From Phycisphaerales bacterium (lineage in GTDB: Bacteria > Planctomycetota > Phycisphaerae > Sedimentisphaerales > Anaerobacaceae): 9,504 nt of DNA. Of the stretch, positions 1-7,500 are shown one piece after another. The DNA lies in NCBI GenBank assembly GCA_011057845.1, contig DSDB01000578.1:1-9504 (forward strand), written 5' to 3'. The translations under genes were made by a program, and so were the position numbers. The stretch's first letter is position 1. The number at the start of each line of letters is the position of its first letter. The notes below the pieces were generated by a model. It searched no databases. It worked only from the letters and a program-made list of their open reading frames with translations, and was not told where the DNA came from.

Positions 1-732
1 ACGGGGACGGAGATCCTGCAGGACAGCGAACACGAGCGGCGGATGGTGTTCGTTAAGGGGCCGATTTTCGCTAATATGATCCTGGCCGACGAGATCAACC
101 GCACGCCGCCGAAGACGCAGGCGGCGCTGCTGGAGGCGATGCAGGAGCACCACGTGACGGCGGCGGGGGTCTGCTACCCGATCGCCGAGCCGTTCCATGT
201 GTTCGCGACGCAGAACCCGATTGAGATGGAGGGGACGTATCCGCTGCCGGAGGCGCAGTTGGACCGGTTCATGTTCAACGTATATATCGACTACCTGTCG
301 GAGGACGATGAGGTGGCCGTGGTGAACCAGACAACGACGCGGGATCCGGAGCCGATCCAGGCGCTGTTCGACGGCAAGGACCTGATGCGTTTTCACGAGA
401 CGGTGCGGGCGGTGCCGACGGCCGAAGACGTGGTGCGGTACGCGGTGCGGCTGGCGGCGGCGTCGCGGCCGGGCGGCAAGGATGCGCCGGATTTCGTGAA
501 CGAGTGGGTGACGTGGGGGGCGGGGCTTCGGGCGTCGCAGTACATGGTGCTGGGGTCCAAGGCCCGGGCGCTGCTGTACGGGCGGTCGCATGTGAGTTAT
601 GAGGACATCCGGGCGCTGTCGCATCCGGTGCTCCGGCATCGGGTGCTGGTGAATTACCGGGCCGAGGCCGAGGGGGTGACGGTGGATAGTCTGATTGAGC
701 GGCTGTTGGAGGCGGTTCGGGCCGGACGATAG
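1..732 (+). CDS. MoxR-family AAA+ ATPase, 5'-truncated by window edge
   Basis: Reading frame 1 is open from the first base, so the gene begins upstream; the ATG at 43 is internal. The 243 visible residues hold the Walker B motif LADEINR (residues 28-34), the sensor-1/arginine-finger block FATQNPIE...LPEAQLDRF (68-90), and a C-terminal helical lid ending in the conserved SYEDIRALSHPVLRHR segment. Walker A lies outside the window. MoxR proteins are usually about 320-340 residues, so roughly 80-100 residues are missing. Known role of the family: cytosolic hexameric ATPase, chaperone-like, acting with VWA-domain partners encoded next door; the DUF58 and VWA genes that follow fit this exactly. No repeat insertion is visible inside this gene. 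It ends in TAG, with 54 nt to the DUF58 start. Substrate unknown. Confidence 0.96.
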   Translation, partial: TGTEILQDSEHERRMVFVKGPIFANMILADEINRTPPKTQAALLEAMQEHHVTAAGVCYPIAEPFHVFATQNPIEMEGTYPLPEAQLDRFMFNVYIDYLSEDDEVAVVNQTTTRDPEPIQALFDGKDLMRFHETVRAVPTAEDVVRYAVRLAAASRPGGKDAPDFVNEWVTWGAGLRASQYMVLGSKARALLYGRSHVSYEDIRALSHPVLRHRVLVNYRAEAEGVTVDSLIERLLEAVRAGR

Positions 733-786
733 ACGATGGACGAGGGACGAAGTACGAAATACGAACGACGAAATACGAACAACGAG
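733..786 (+). repeat. Heptanucleotide repeat array filling the MoxR-DUF58 spacer
   Basis: The whole 54-nt gap reads as consecutive 7-nt units with an ACGA core: first G-rich units (GACGATG/GACGAGG type), then A-rich ones (TACGAAA, TACGAAC, GACGAAA). It is free of in-frame stops relative to the DUF58 frame, so the DUF58 frame opens at an ATG inside the repeat (736), giving a false 17-residue N-terminal extension. The same unit types recur inside genes further right (for example 2941-2974, 7877-7914). Confidence 0.85.
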
Positions 787-1707
787 ATGATTGATCCGGC
801 GGCGCTGATGCGGATCAAGTCGATGGAGCTGCGCGCCAAGGTAATCGTGGAGGGATTCTGGAAGGGGATTCATCGCAGTCCGTATCACGGGTTTTCGGTG
901 GAGTTCACGGAGTATCGCCAGTACGCCTGTGGGGACGATCCGCGGTATATCGACTGGCGGCTGTATGCGCGGAGCGACCGGTTGTATATCAAGAAGTTTC
1001 AGGACGAGACGAACCTGCGGTGCCATCTGCTGGTGGATCACAGCCGGTCGATGGGGTTCGCCTCGGGGCCGTACAGCAAGAGCCAGTATGCCGGGACGCT
1101 GGCGGCGACGCTGGCGTATTTCCTGTACACGCAGGGCGACGCCGTGGGTCTGGCGACGTTCGATCAGCGGATCGGCCGGTATCTGCCGCCTCGGAATCGC
1201 CCGGGGTATCTGCGGCGGATCATCCAGACGCTGGAGGCCAGCCCGGAGGGTCGGGCGACGGACCTGGGGCCGCCGCTGGAGAGGCTGGCGCAGCTCCTGA
1301 CCAAGCGCGGGCTCGTGGTGCTGATCTCGGACCTGCTGACGAGCGTGGAGCGGCTGGAGCGGGATTTGGGGTATCTGTGCGCCGGCGGGCACGATGTGGT
1401 GGTCTTCCAGGTGCTGGACCCGGCGGAGTTGAACTTCGGGTTTGAGTCGCCGAGTCTGTTCGAGGATGTCGAGAGCGGTCGGCGGATGATGGTGGAGCCG
1501 GCGGCGGCGCGGCAGGGGTATAAAAAGCGGCTGGGGCGGCATCTGGAGACGCTCAAGGAGGTGTGCCGCAAGCTTGGCATTGATTACCACCTGTTTGCGA
1601 CGGATCGGCCGTTCGACCTGGCGCTGATGGATTTCATGCAGGATCGGATGAATCGAACGAAGCGGATGAGCCGACGGCGGAGTCGGGTTGGAGGAAGGGC
1701 AACGTAG
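787..1707 (+). CDS. DUF58 domain protein (VWA-like partner of MoxR)
   Basis: 306 residues from the chosen start. Conserved blocks: N-terminal HRSPYHGFSVEF (29-40), the DUF58 signature around QYACGDDPRYIDW (45-57; the usual Pro before Gly is Cys here), KKFQDETN (69-76), then a VWA-like fold with DHSRSM (84-89, DxSxS metal-site pattern), ATDLG (157-161) and ISDLL (180-184). No signal peptide or membrane segment is apparent, so cytosolic. The ATG at 736 is in frame, but its 17 codons are repeat DNA; the family start resembles MIDPAAL..., which favours 787, although no good Shine-Dalgarno precedes it. The C-terminus has a basic tail (about 288-306, RTKRMSRRRSR) that I do not expect in the family core. 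Family role: metal-dependent protein-interaction module next to MoxR; precise activity unknown. Confidence 0.93.
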   Translation: MIDPAALMRIKSMELRAKVIVEGFWKGIHRSPYHGFSVEFTEYRQYACGDDPRYIDWRLYARSDRLYIKKFQDETNLRCHLLVDHSRSMGFASGPYSKSQYAGTLAATLAYFLYTQGDAVGLATFDQRIGRYLPPRNRPGYLRRIIQTLEASPEGRATDLGPPLERLAQLLTKRGLVVLISDLLTSVERLERDLGYLCAGGHDVVVFQVLDPAELNFGFESPSLFEDVESGRRMMVEPAAARQGYKKRLGRHLETLKEVCRKLGIDYHLFATDRPFDLALMDFMQDRMNRTKRMSRRRSRVGGRAT

Positions 1708-1746
1708 AACTCGAAATACGAAACGAATACGAATGATCCGAATACT
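1708..1746 (+). repeat. A-rich heptad repeat after DUF58
   Basis: Immediately behind the DUF58 stop codon the sequence is built from ATACGAA/ACGAATA-like units, a degenerate version of the A-rich 7-nt repeat seen at 755-786, 3525-3558 and 7877-7914. Confidence 0.6.
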
Positions 1747-1879
1747 GAACTCAAAACGTAAAACTCCAAGGCCAGAACCAGAGCTCAAGGCCCAAAACCG
1801 TGTGCATGTCACCCGGCCGGGGCAGTTTGGGGTTTTAAGTTGTGGCTTTGGGCTTTCAGTTTTGAGTTTACAGTTCTAT
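1747..1879. other. AT-richer intergenic stretch with inverted repeats
   Basis: This stretch is clearly less GC-rich than the genes. It contains a perfect 10-bp inverted repeat, AACTCAAAAC (1748-1757) and GTTTTGAGTT (1859-1868), and a nested 7-bp pair GCCCAAA (1790-1796) / TTTGGGC (1847-1853). It looks like a further interspersed-repeat type. An upstream-extended reading frame from 1840 crosses part of it, but its peptide has no family similarity and is not counted as coding. A promoter for the downstream genes could lie here; I cannot point to convincing -35/-10 boxes. No terminator with a T-run is visible. Confidence 0.5.
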
Positions 1880-1929
1880 CACGGGCAAGATGCCCGTGCT
1901 ACGCAAGGGCGGGACGCCCTCGCCACGGG
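1880..1929. repeat. Two hairpin repeat modules, intergenic copy
   Basis: Module A: ACGGGCA, loop AGA, TGCCCGT (1881-1897). Module B: AGGGCG, loop GGA, CGCCCT (1906-1920), followed by the conserved tail CGCCACGGG. Both stems are perfect. The same A-B order with the linker C(T/C)ACGCA is found in gene 8326-9504 at 8866-8914. No T-run follows, so this is not a standard terminator. Confidence 0.9.
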
Positions 1930-1933
1930 AGGG
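1928..1933 (+). promoter_or_regulatory. Shine-Dalgarno GGAGGG for the BatA-like gene
   Basis: GGAGGG lies 5 nt before the ATG at 1939. Its first two G residues belong to the CCACGGG tail of hairpin module B, so the binding site is partly made of repeat sequence. It decides the start at 1939 rather than the upstream ATG at 1840. Confidence 0.7.
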
Positions 1934-1938
1934 ACTGT

Positions 1939-4554
1939 ATGAGTTTCTTGTACCCGTTGCTGCTGGCGGGGATTTCGGCGATTGCGTTGCCGATCCTGGC
2001 GCACATGATCCGGCATCGGACACGCAAGCGCGTGGCGTTCAGTTCGCTGATGTTCGTGCCGACGACGTTGCCACGGTTCACCAGCCGCAGCCGGGTGGAG
2101 CACTGGCTGCTGCTGATTCTGCGGTGTCTGGTGATCTGTCTGGTGGCGGCGGCGTTTGCCCGGCCGTTCTTTGCCGCGCCGGTTGAGGAGCCGCCGCGGA
2201 CCGCGGGCAGGCGAATCGTGTTGTTGCTCGATACGAGCGCATCCATGCGGCGATCCGGGTTGTGGGAGCAGGCCGTGGCGGAGGCCCGGAAGGCGTTGAA
2301 GGAGACGGGGCCGGCGGACCGGGTATGCGTGATGCGGTTTGACCGGGATGTGGCGACGGTGGTGGGCTTTGAGGCGTGGGCCGGCGGGATGCACGGGCAG
2401 GATGCCCGTGCCGCGATGGAGGCGATTGAGGCATTGCGGCCCGGCTGGGGGGCGACGGACCTGGGGCGGGCGCTGGTGGCGGCGTGCGAGGCGATTGGGG
2501 CCGATGATGTTGGCGGCGTATGGACGATGGATGAAAAGCGCGGGCTGGACGCCCGCGACACGCAAGGGCGAGACGCCCTCGCCACGGGGAGGCAGGATGC
2601 CCTTGGCAGAGGTGGGCAGGTGGTGCTCATCAGCGACTTACAGCAGGGAAGCGATTTGGCGTCGCTGGCGGGGTATGAGTGGCCGGCGGAGGTGTCGCTG
2701 GCGGTGCGGGCGGTGCGTTGCGAGGATGGAACGAACGCCTCGGTGCAGTGGATCAGCGGTGCCCAGGGTCCGGACGCCGCGGGCGATGAGCCAGTGGCTG
2801 TGCGGGTGAGCAATGCGGCGGATTCAACGGCCGAGCAGTTCGTCTTGCGATGGGTCGAGGGCGATAGGATAGGTGATGCGAATGACGCGGTGGACGTATA
2901 TGTGGCGCCGGGATACAGCACGGTGGTGCACGTTGGAAAAGACGATGGACGATGGACGACGGACGACGGACGAGAGATGAATGACGAGCGCTCGCCGTTG
3001 CGTCCCTCGTCCCTCGTCCCTCGTCCCTCGGATCCAACGGTGGGGCCGATGCCGTTGACACATGGGGGGCGGGTGGTGCTCAGCGGCGATGCGCATGAGT
3101 TCGACAATACACTGTATGTTGCGCCGCGGGGGCGAGGGCGGTTGAGCCTCTTGTATGTGGGGGATGATGATCCGAACGACCCGGCCGGGATGCTGTTCTA
3201 CCTGCGGCGGGCGTTCGCTGGGGGCCCGGCGGTTCGGCCGGTGGTGGCCTGGCGGCGGGCGGATGAGGCATTGGGGATGACGCTGGAGCAGGCGGATATG
3301 GTGATTGCGGCCGGGGCGATGACGACCGAGAATGCGACCGCGGTTCGGCGCTATCTGGAGTCGGGGGGGACGGCGCTTTGGGTGGCATGCGGCGGCCAGA
3401 CGCCTGGTGAACGAGGGACGACGGACGAGAGACGAGAGACGAGTTTCACCGCAGAGGACGCGGAGACGATCTCCGTATCAGAGCAGGGGCCACGGACGAC
3501 AGCCCTGGGACTCGGCGGCTCTGATACGCAATACGCAATACGCAATACGAACGACGAATCAGCGACGCTAGGCAGGCTGGCGGGAGTTGAGAATCTGCGG
3601 TTGCGGGAGGCGGCGGTGGATGGGTATGCGATGCTGGGACGGCTGGATTTTAGACATCCGCTGCTGGCGGCGTTTGGCGAACCCCGGTTTGGGGATTTCA
3701 GTCGTATTCACTTCTGGCGGTATCGCAAGGTGGATGTGGACAAGCTGCCGGGGGCGCGGGTGCTGGCCTGGTTTGACGGCGGCGATGCGGCGTGGATGGA
3801 GATCGCCGTGGGCCGGGGGGTGTTGTTCGTTTGGATGTGCGGGTGGGGGCGGGCGGACAGCGATCTGGCGCTGTCGTCGAAGTTCGTGCCGCTGTTGTAT
3901 TGCTGCCTGGAGCACGGTGGGACATCGGTGGCCATGCAGAGGCAGTATTTTGTGGGGGATAGGGTGAGCTTGACTGATGGACGGTGGACGAGGGATGAGG
4001 GGCCGCGGACGGACACGGGCAGGATGCCCGTGCTACGGGTGCGGCGTCCGGATGGGGTCGAGGTGGCGCTGGGGGCGGGTCGGACGACGTTTGCGGGCAC
4101 GGATCTGCCGGGGATCTATGTGGTGGAGTACTCGCCGGAGCCTGGGCTGGACGATAGACGATGGACGACGAACGATGGACGCCAGTTACGTCCCTCGTCC
4201 ATCGTCTCTCATCCCTCGGATACCACGGCGGGCGAGATGTCCGAGGACACGGGCGGGATGTTCGTGCCACGCGGTGTGTTTGCGGTGAATGTGGCGGCGG
4301 CCGAGAGTCGGACGGCGGTGATGGCCATAGAGGAGCTGGAGACGATGGGCGTGCGGTTCGGGGCGGATAGGCCTGAGCCGACGGCAAAGATGAAAGAAAG
4401 ACAACAACGTGCGTCCCTGGCGGCGACGGAACAGCGGCAGAAACTGTGGCGGTGGCTGCTGGCGGCGGCGATGGGGGTGTTGTTGGCGGAGACTATTCTC
4501 GCGGGACGGCTGACGGGTCGGCCGCAGAATCTCCAGGAGGCGTACCATGATTGA
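1939..4554 (+). CDS. BatA-like membrane protein with VWA domain, riddled with repeat-encoded inserts
   Basis: 871 residues. Residues 1-80 match the BatA / aerotolerance-regulator N-terminal type: a first membrane helix (about 4-24), basic RHRTRKR, the FSSLMFV block, and a second helix (about 54-79). The VWA domain follows: DTSAS (98-102) and GATDLG (171-176) supply MIDAS residues, and ISDLQQG (231-237) the later Asp strand. A central block (377-485, LSGDAHEFDNTLYV...) and a further conserved block (545-675) resemble the extracytoplasmic part of planctomycete BatA-like proteins. A last helix (about 837-857) leads to a short cytosolic tail. Six repeat-encoded inserts occupy about 151-158, 199-225, 334-366, 487-540, 679-699 and 737-761, close to a fifth of the protein; all are in frame. 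The stop overlaps the next start by 8 nt. Likely an envelope partner of MoxR/DUF58; exact function unknown. Confidence 0.9.
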   Translation: MSFLYPLLLAGISAIALPILAHMIRHRTRKRVAFSSLMFVPTTLPRFTSRSRVEHWLLLILRCLVICLVAAAFARPFFAAPVEEPPRTAGRRIVLLLDTSASMRRSGLWEQAVAEARKALKETGPADRVCVMRFDRDVATVVGFEAWAGGMHGQDARAAMEAIEALRPGWGATDLGRALVAACEAIGADDVGGVWTMDEKRGLDARDTQGRDALATGRQDALGRGGQVVLISDLQQGSDLASLAGYEWPAEVSLAVRAVRCEDGTNASVQWISGAQGPDAAGDEPVAVRVSNAADSTAEQFVLRWVEGDRIGDANDAVDVYVAPGYSTVVHVGKDDGRWTTDDGREMNDERSPLRPSSLVPRPSDPTVGPMPLTHGGRVVLSGDAHEFDNTLYVAPRGRGRLSLLYVGDDDPNDPAGMLFYLRRAFAGGPAVRPVVAWRRADEALGMTLEQADMVIAAGAMTTENATAVRRYLESGGTALWVACGGQTPGERGTTDERRETSFTAEDAETISVSEQGPRTTALGLGGSDTQYAIRNTNDESATLGRLAGVENLRLREAAVDGYAMLGRLDFRHPLLAAFGEPRFGDFSRIHFWRYRKVDVDKLPGARVLAWFDGGDAAWMEIAVGRGVLFVWMCGWGRADSDLALSSKFVPLLYCCLEHGGTSVAMQRQYFVGDRVSLTDGRWTRDEGPRTDTGRMPVLRVRRPDGVEVALGAGRTTFAGTDLPGIYVVEYSPEPGLDDRRWTTNDGRQLRPSSIVSHPSDTTAGEMSEDTGGMFVPRGVFAVNVAAAESRTAVMAIEELETMGVRFGADRPEPTAKMKERQQRASLAATEQRQKLWRWLLAAAMGVLLAETILAGRLTGRPQNLQEAYHD
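2392..2412. repeat. Hairpin module A inside the BatA-like gene
   Basis: CACGGGCAGGATGCCCGTG (2392-2410) is a perfect 8-bp stem with GGA loop. It encodes HGQDARA (residues 152-158), inserted in the VWA domain between two conserved strands. Exactly the same 19 nt recur at 4014-4032, 5948-5966 and 8866-8884. Confidence 0.95.
2518..2612. repeat. Composite repeat island in the VWA domain
   Basis: Order: a short heptad remnant (TGGACGATGG, 2521-2530), a hairpin with 7-bp stem CGCGGGC / GCCCGCG (2539-2557), module B AGGGCG-AGA-CGCCCT (2565-2579) with tail CGCCACGGGG, and a degenerate GGCAGGATGCCCTTGGCA (2591-2608). It encodes RGLDARDTQGRDALATG-type sequence immediately before the strand GGQVVLISD that carries the late MIDAS Asp. 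Confidence 0.88.
2938..3040. repeat. Fold-back heptad island in the BatA-like gene
   Basis: Left arm (2941-2974): heptads GACGATG and GACGACG ending in GGACGAG. Centre: a 10-bp palindrome CGAGCGCTCG (2985-2994). Right arm (3001-3030): TCCCTCG units, the reverse complement of a GACGAGG heptad array. The arms are an imperfect inverted repeat. Encoded peptide is DDGRWTTDDGR... followed by LRPSSLVPRPS, without similarity to the surrounding domain. Confidence 0.88.
3409..3558. repeat. Largest composite island, about 150 nt, in the BatA-like gene
   Basis: It starts with G-rich heptads (3412-3442, GACGACG/GACGAGA), then a segment TCACCGCAGAGGACGCGGAG (3446-3465) that looks like a separate repeat type, then an 11-bp perfect inverted repeat CGTATCAGAGC (3474-3484) / GCTCTGATACG (3518-3528), and ends in A-rich heptads (AATACGC units, ACGACGA; 3525-3558). 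It encodes residues about 487-540, between GGTALWVACGG and the block beginning LGRLAGVENL. Confidence 0.82.
3975..4035. repeat. Heptads plus hairpin module A in a shifted frame
   Basis: Heptads GACGGTG/GACGAGG/GATGAGG (3975-4001) lead into the 19-nt hairpin CACGGGCAGGATGCCCGTG (4014-4032). Here the hairpin is read one base later than at 2392, so it encodes TGRMPVL instead of HGQDARA. Confidence 0.9.
4149..4222. repeat. Second fold-back heptad island in the BatA-like gene
   Basis: A perfect 13-bp inverted repeat AGACGATGGACGA (4156-4168) / TCGTCCATCGTCT (4195-4207) lies within heptad arrays of opposite orientation. The right arm start GTTACGTCCCTCGTCC (4185-4200) differs from the one at 2997-3012 by one base, and the peptides (DDRRWTTNDGR..LRPSSIV; DDGRWTTDDGR..LRPSSLV) match, so both islands are copies of one composite element. 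Confidence 0.88.
4535..4540 (+). promoter_or_regulatory. Shine-Dalgarno AGGAGG for the DUF4175-like gene
   Basis: Perfect AGGAGG, 6 nt before the ATG at 4547, lying inside the last codons of the BatA-like gene. Together with the 8-nt gene overlap it fixes the start and suggests translational coupling. Confidence 0.88.
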
Positions 4555-7500
4555 GCAGGCGCTTCGCGATAGATTGCGGCCGATTGTCCGGCGCAGGCAG
4601 AGCCTGTACCTGGCGGTGTGGTTGTCGGTGGTGTGGTTCATGCTGGGGCTGGTCGGGGCGGCCCTGATCTGGGCGCAGTGGTACTGGAACGTGCGCCTGG
4701 CGGGGGCAATGAGGGCCCTGGCGGCGGTGTTCGTGGCGGCGACCGTCTACGTGATGGTCCGGTCGCGGCGCGTGCGGCCGGACTATCGGGCGATTGCGCG
4801 GGCGATCGAACGGGACCATCCGGAGTTGAAGGCGCTGCTGTTGACGGCCATCGAGCAGAAGGCCAGGGGCCCGGACGGGCAGTTGGGTTACCTGCAGGAG
4901 CGGGTGATCGGGGAGGCGCTGCGCCATGCGTCGCGGACGGACTGGACGGCGAGCGTGCCGCTGGTGCGGCTGCTGATTGCGGATGTCGGGGCGTTTGCGG
5001 CGATGCTGTTTGTGCTGGCGATGGTGTGGCCGGCGGGCGGGATGCCTGGGGCACGCGAGGGAGAGACGACCTCGACACGCAAGGGCGAGACGCCCTCGCC
5101 ACGGGGGGGTTGGCAGGTGAGTGTGACGCCGGGAGACGCGGAGGTGGAGGCCGGTTCGCCGGTGGTGGTGCTGACGCGGTTCGACGGCAGGCTGCCGGCT
5201 TCGGCGACGCTGGTGTATACGCCGAAGGGCTCGTCGTCTCAGCGGATTGTCCTGAACAAGAACCTGGAGGACCCGGTATTCGGGGGAGTGATTCCATCGG
5301 TGCCGGGCAATACGGTGTATCGGGTCGAGTACGAGGGGCAGCGGACGCAGGATTTCAAGCTGACCGCGTTCATCTATCCGGAGCTTCGCCGGGCCGATGC
5401 GCGGATCGTGTATCCGGCATACACCCATCTGCCGGAGAAGGTCGTGGAGGATACGCGCCAGGTCAGCGCCGTGGAGGGTTCGCGGGTGACGTTGACGTTC
5501 ACGTTGAACAAACCGGTGGCGACGGCGCGTTTGCAGGCCAGGGACGGATCGGCGGTGACATTGGCGCCCGATGCGAACCGGCCGGGGGTATACGCGGCGG
5601 CGATGACGGCGACGGAAAGCCGGCGGTATGAATTGCTGCTGACGGACGCCGAGGGTCGGATGAACCGGATGCCGCCGCGGTTTACGATTGACGTGCATAA
5701 GAACCTGGCCGCCCAGGTGAAGGTGAAGTTCCCGAACCGGGACATCTCGGCCTCGGCGCTGGAGGAGCTGACGCTGGAGGCGGAGGTGTTCGACGATTAC
5801 GGGCTGACGGGGTATGGGGTGGCCTATGCGGTGGCGGGGTTGGAGGCCGTGGAGGTTGCGCTGGACGCCGGTGGACGGGGGACAAGGGAGCGCGGCATGG
5901 GCTTCCAGCCCACACAGCAACGGCAAGATCCCGATGCCGCGGCTGTACACGGGCAGGATGCCCGTGCCACCGGGAAGCAGGCGATGGCGTATGTGCTGGC
6001 GCTGGAGGAATTGGATGTGGCGCCGGACCAGTTGGTGACGTATCATTTCTGGGCCGACGACGTGGGGCCGGACGGGCGGATGCGACGGTCGTACAGCGAT
6101 ATCTACTTCGCCGAGATTCGACCGTTTGAGGAGATATTCCGTGAGAGCGAGTCCTCGGCGGCGCAGCAGGAGCAGCAGCGTCAGCAACAGGAGAATCAGC
6201 AGGGCCAGTCTGAAGATGGGCAACAGCGGGCCGAGCAGTTGGCGCGGCTGCAGAAAGAGATCATCAACGCCACGTGGAACGTCAAGCGCAAGGCCGACCA
6301 GGCCGGCGGCCTGGAGGGCAACGCCGAGGACGTGGAGGTCGTGGCGCAGAGCCAGGATCAGGCGCTTCAGCAGGCCCAGGCCGCCCAGGGCCAGGCCGAG
6401 GATGCGGAATCGCAGAGTGCGCTGGAGGCCGCCGCCAGGCACATGCAGACGTCGCTGGAGCATCTGACAACGGCGGCTGAGTCGGTGTCGGCGGAGGAAT
6501 TGACGCCGGCGCTGGCCGCCGAGCAGGCGGCGTATCAGGAGCTGCTCAAGCTGCGGCAGCGGGAGTCGCAGGTGGCGCGGAGCCGCGGGCAGACCCCGTC
6601 GAGGCAGTCGGCGCGCTCGCAGGAGCAGTTGCAGCAGTTGGAGATGCGGCAGGAACAGGACCGGTACGAGACACAGCGGCAGGCCCAACCGCGGCAGGAG
6701 GCCGAGCAGCGGCAGGACTTGCAGATGCAGAACCGGCTGCGCGAGCTGGCTCGGCGGCAGAACGACATGAGCGAGCGGCTGCGGGAGCTGGAGGCGGAGC
6801 TTCGCCAGACCCAGACCGAGCAGCAGCGCCAGGAGGCGCAGCGGCAGTTGGAGCGGCTGCGGCAGCAGCAGTTGCAGTCGCTGGAGGACGTGGACGAGCT
6901 GGCGGCCCAGATGGATCGCCCGGAGAATCGCCAGAGGACGGCGGATGCCTCGCGGCAGTTGGACCAGACGCGGTCGCAGGTTCGCCGGTCGGCCGAGCAG
7001 ATGCAACAGCGGATGGTGTCGGAGGCGGCGGCCTCGGCGGCGCGGGCCGGCCGCGAATTCGAGCAGATGCGCGAGGAGTTTCAGGACAGGACCTCCGGGC
7101 AGTTCACGCAGGAGATGCAGCAGATGCGGGAGGAGGCCCGGCAGATGGAGCGCCGGCAGCAGGAAATCGCCGAGGGAATCGCACAGGAGCTGCAGCGCCG
7201 GCAGCGGACGCTGACCGGCCCGCCGGCCGGGGAGGAACTGGCCGAGCGGACGCAGCAACAGCAGGCGCGGGCGCAAGAACTGATGGAACAGATGCGCCAG
7301 GTGAGCGAGGCGGCCGAAGAGACGGAGCCGCTGTTGAATCGCAGGTTGTACGATACGCTCCGCCAGGCGAGCACCGGGGATCTGGACCGAGCGCTGGACC
7401 TGACAGGGGAGTTATTGCGGCGGAACTTCCTGCCGGAGGCGCAGGAGATCGAGCAGCGGGCGGGCGAGGCGGTTCGTCGGCTGCGCGAGGGGATCGAGGA

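Noticed and set aside
1880..1929. Hairpins as a rho-independent terminator after DUF58
   Set aside because: Stems are short and no T-run follows. The same hairpins occur many times inside coding regions, so termination is unlikely.
1840..1938. Upstream start for the BatA-like protein, adding 33 residues
   Set aside because: The extra codons are intergenic repeat DNA. The ATG at 1939 has GGAGGG at the right distance and begins the family-like N-terminus MSFLYPLLLAG.
1899..3107. A 402-codon open frame on the minus strand opposite the BatA-like gene
   Set aside because: Composition is Ser/Arg/Pro-rich with no domain. It is a shadow of the GC-rich coding strand and is helped by stop-free repeats.
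2938..4222. Insertion sequence remnants in the BatA-like gene
   Set aside because: No transposase frame, no target duplication and no terminal repeats of IS size are seen. The reading frame passes through all islands unbroken.
4493..7276. A 927-codon open frame on the minus strand opposite the DUF4175-like gene
   Set aside because: It is Leu/Arg/His-rich low-complexity sequence as expected from the complement of a Gln/Glu/Arg-rich GC3-biased gene. The plus-strand frame has a perfect Shine-Dalgarno, membrane helices and conserved blocks.
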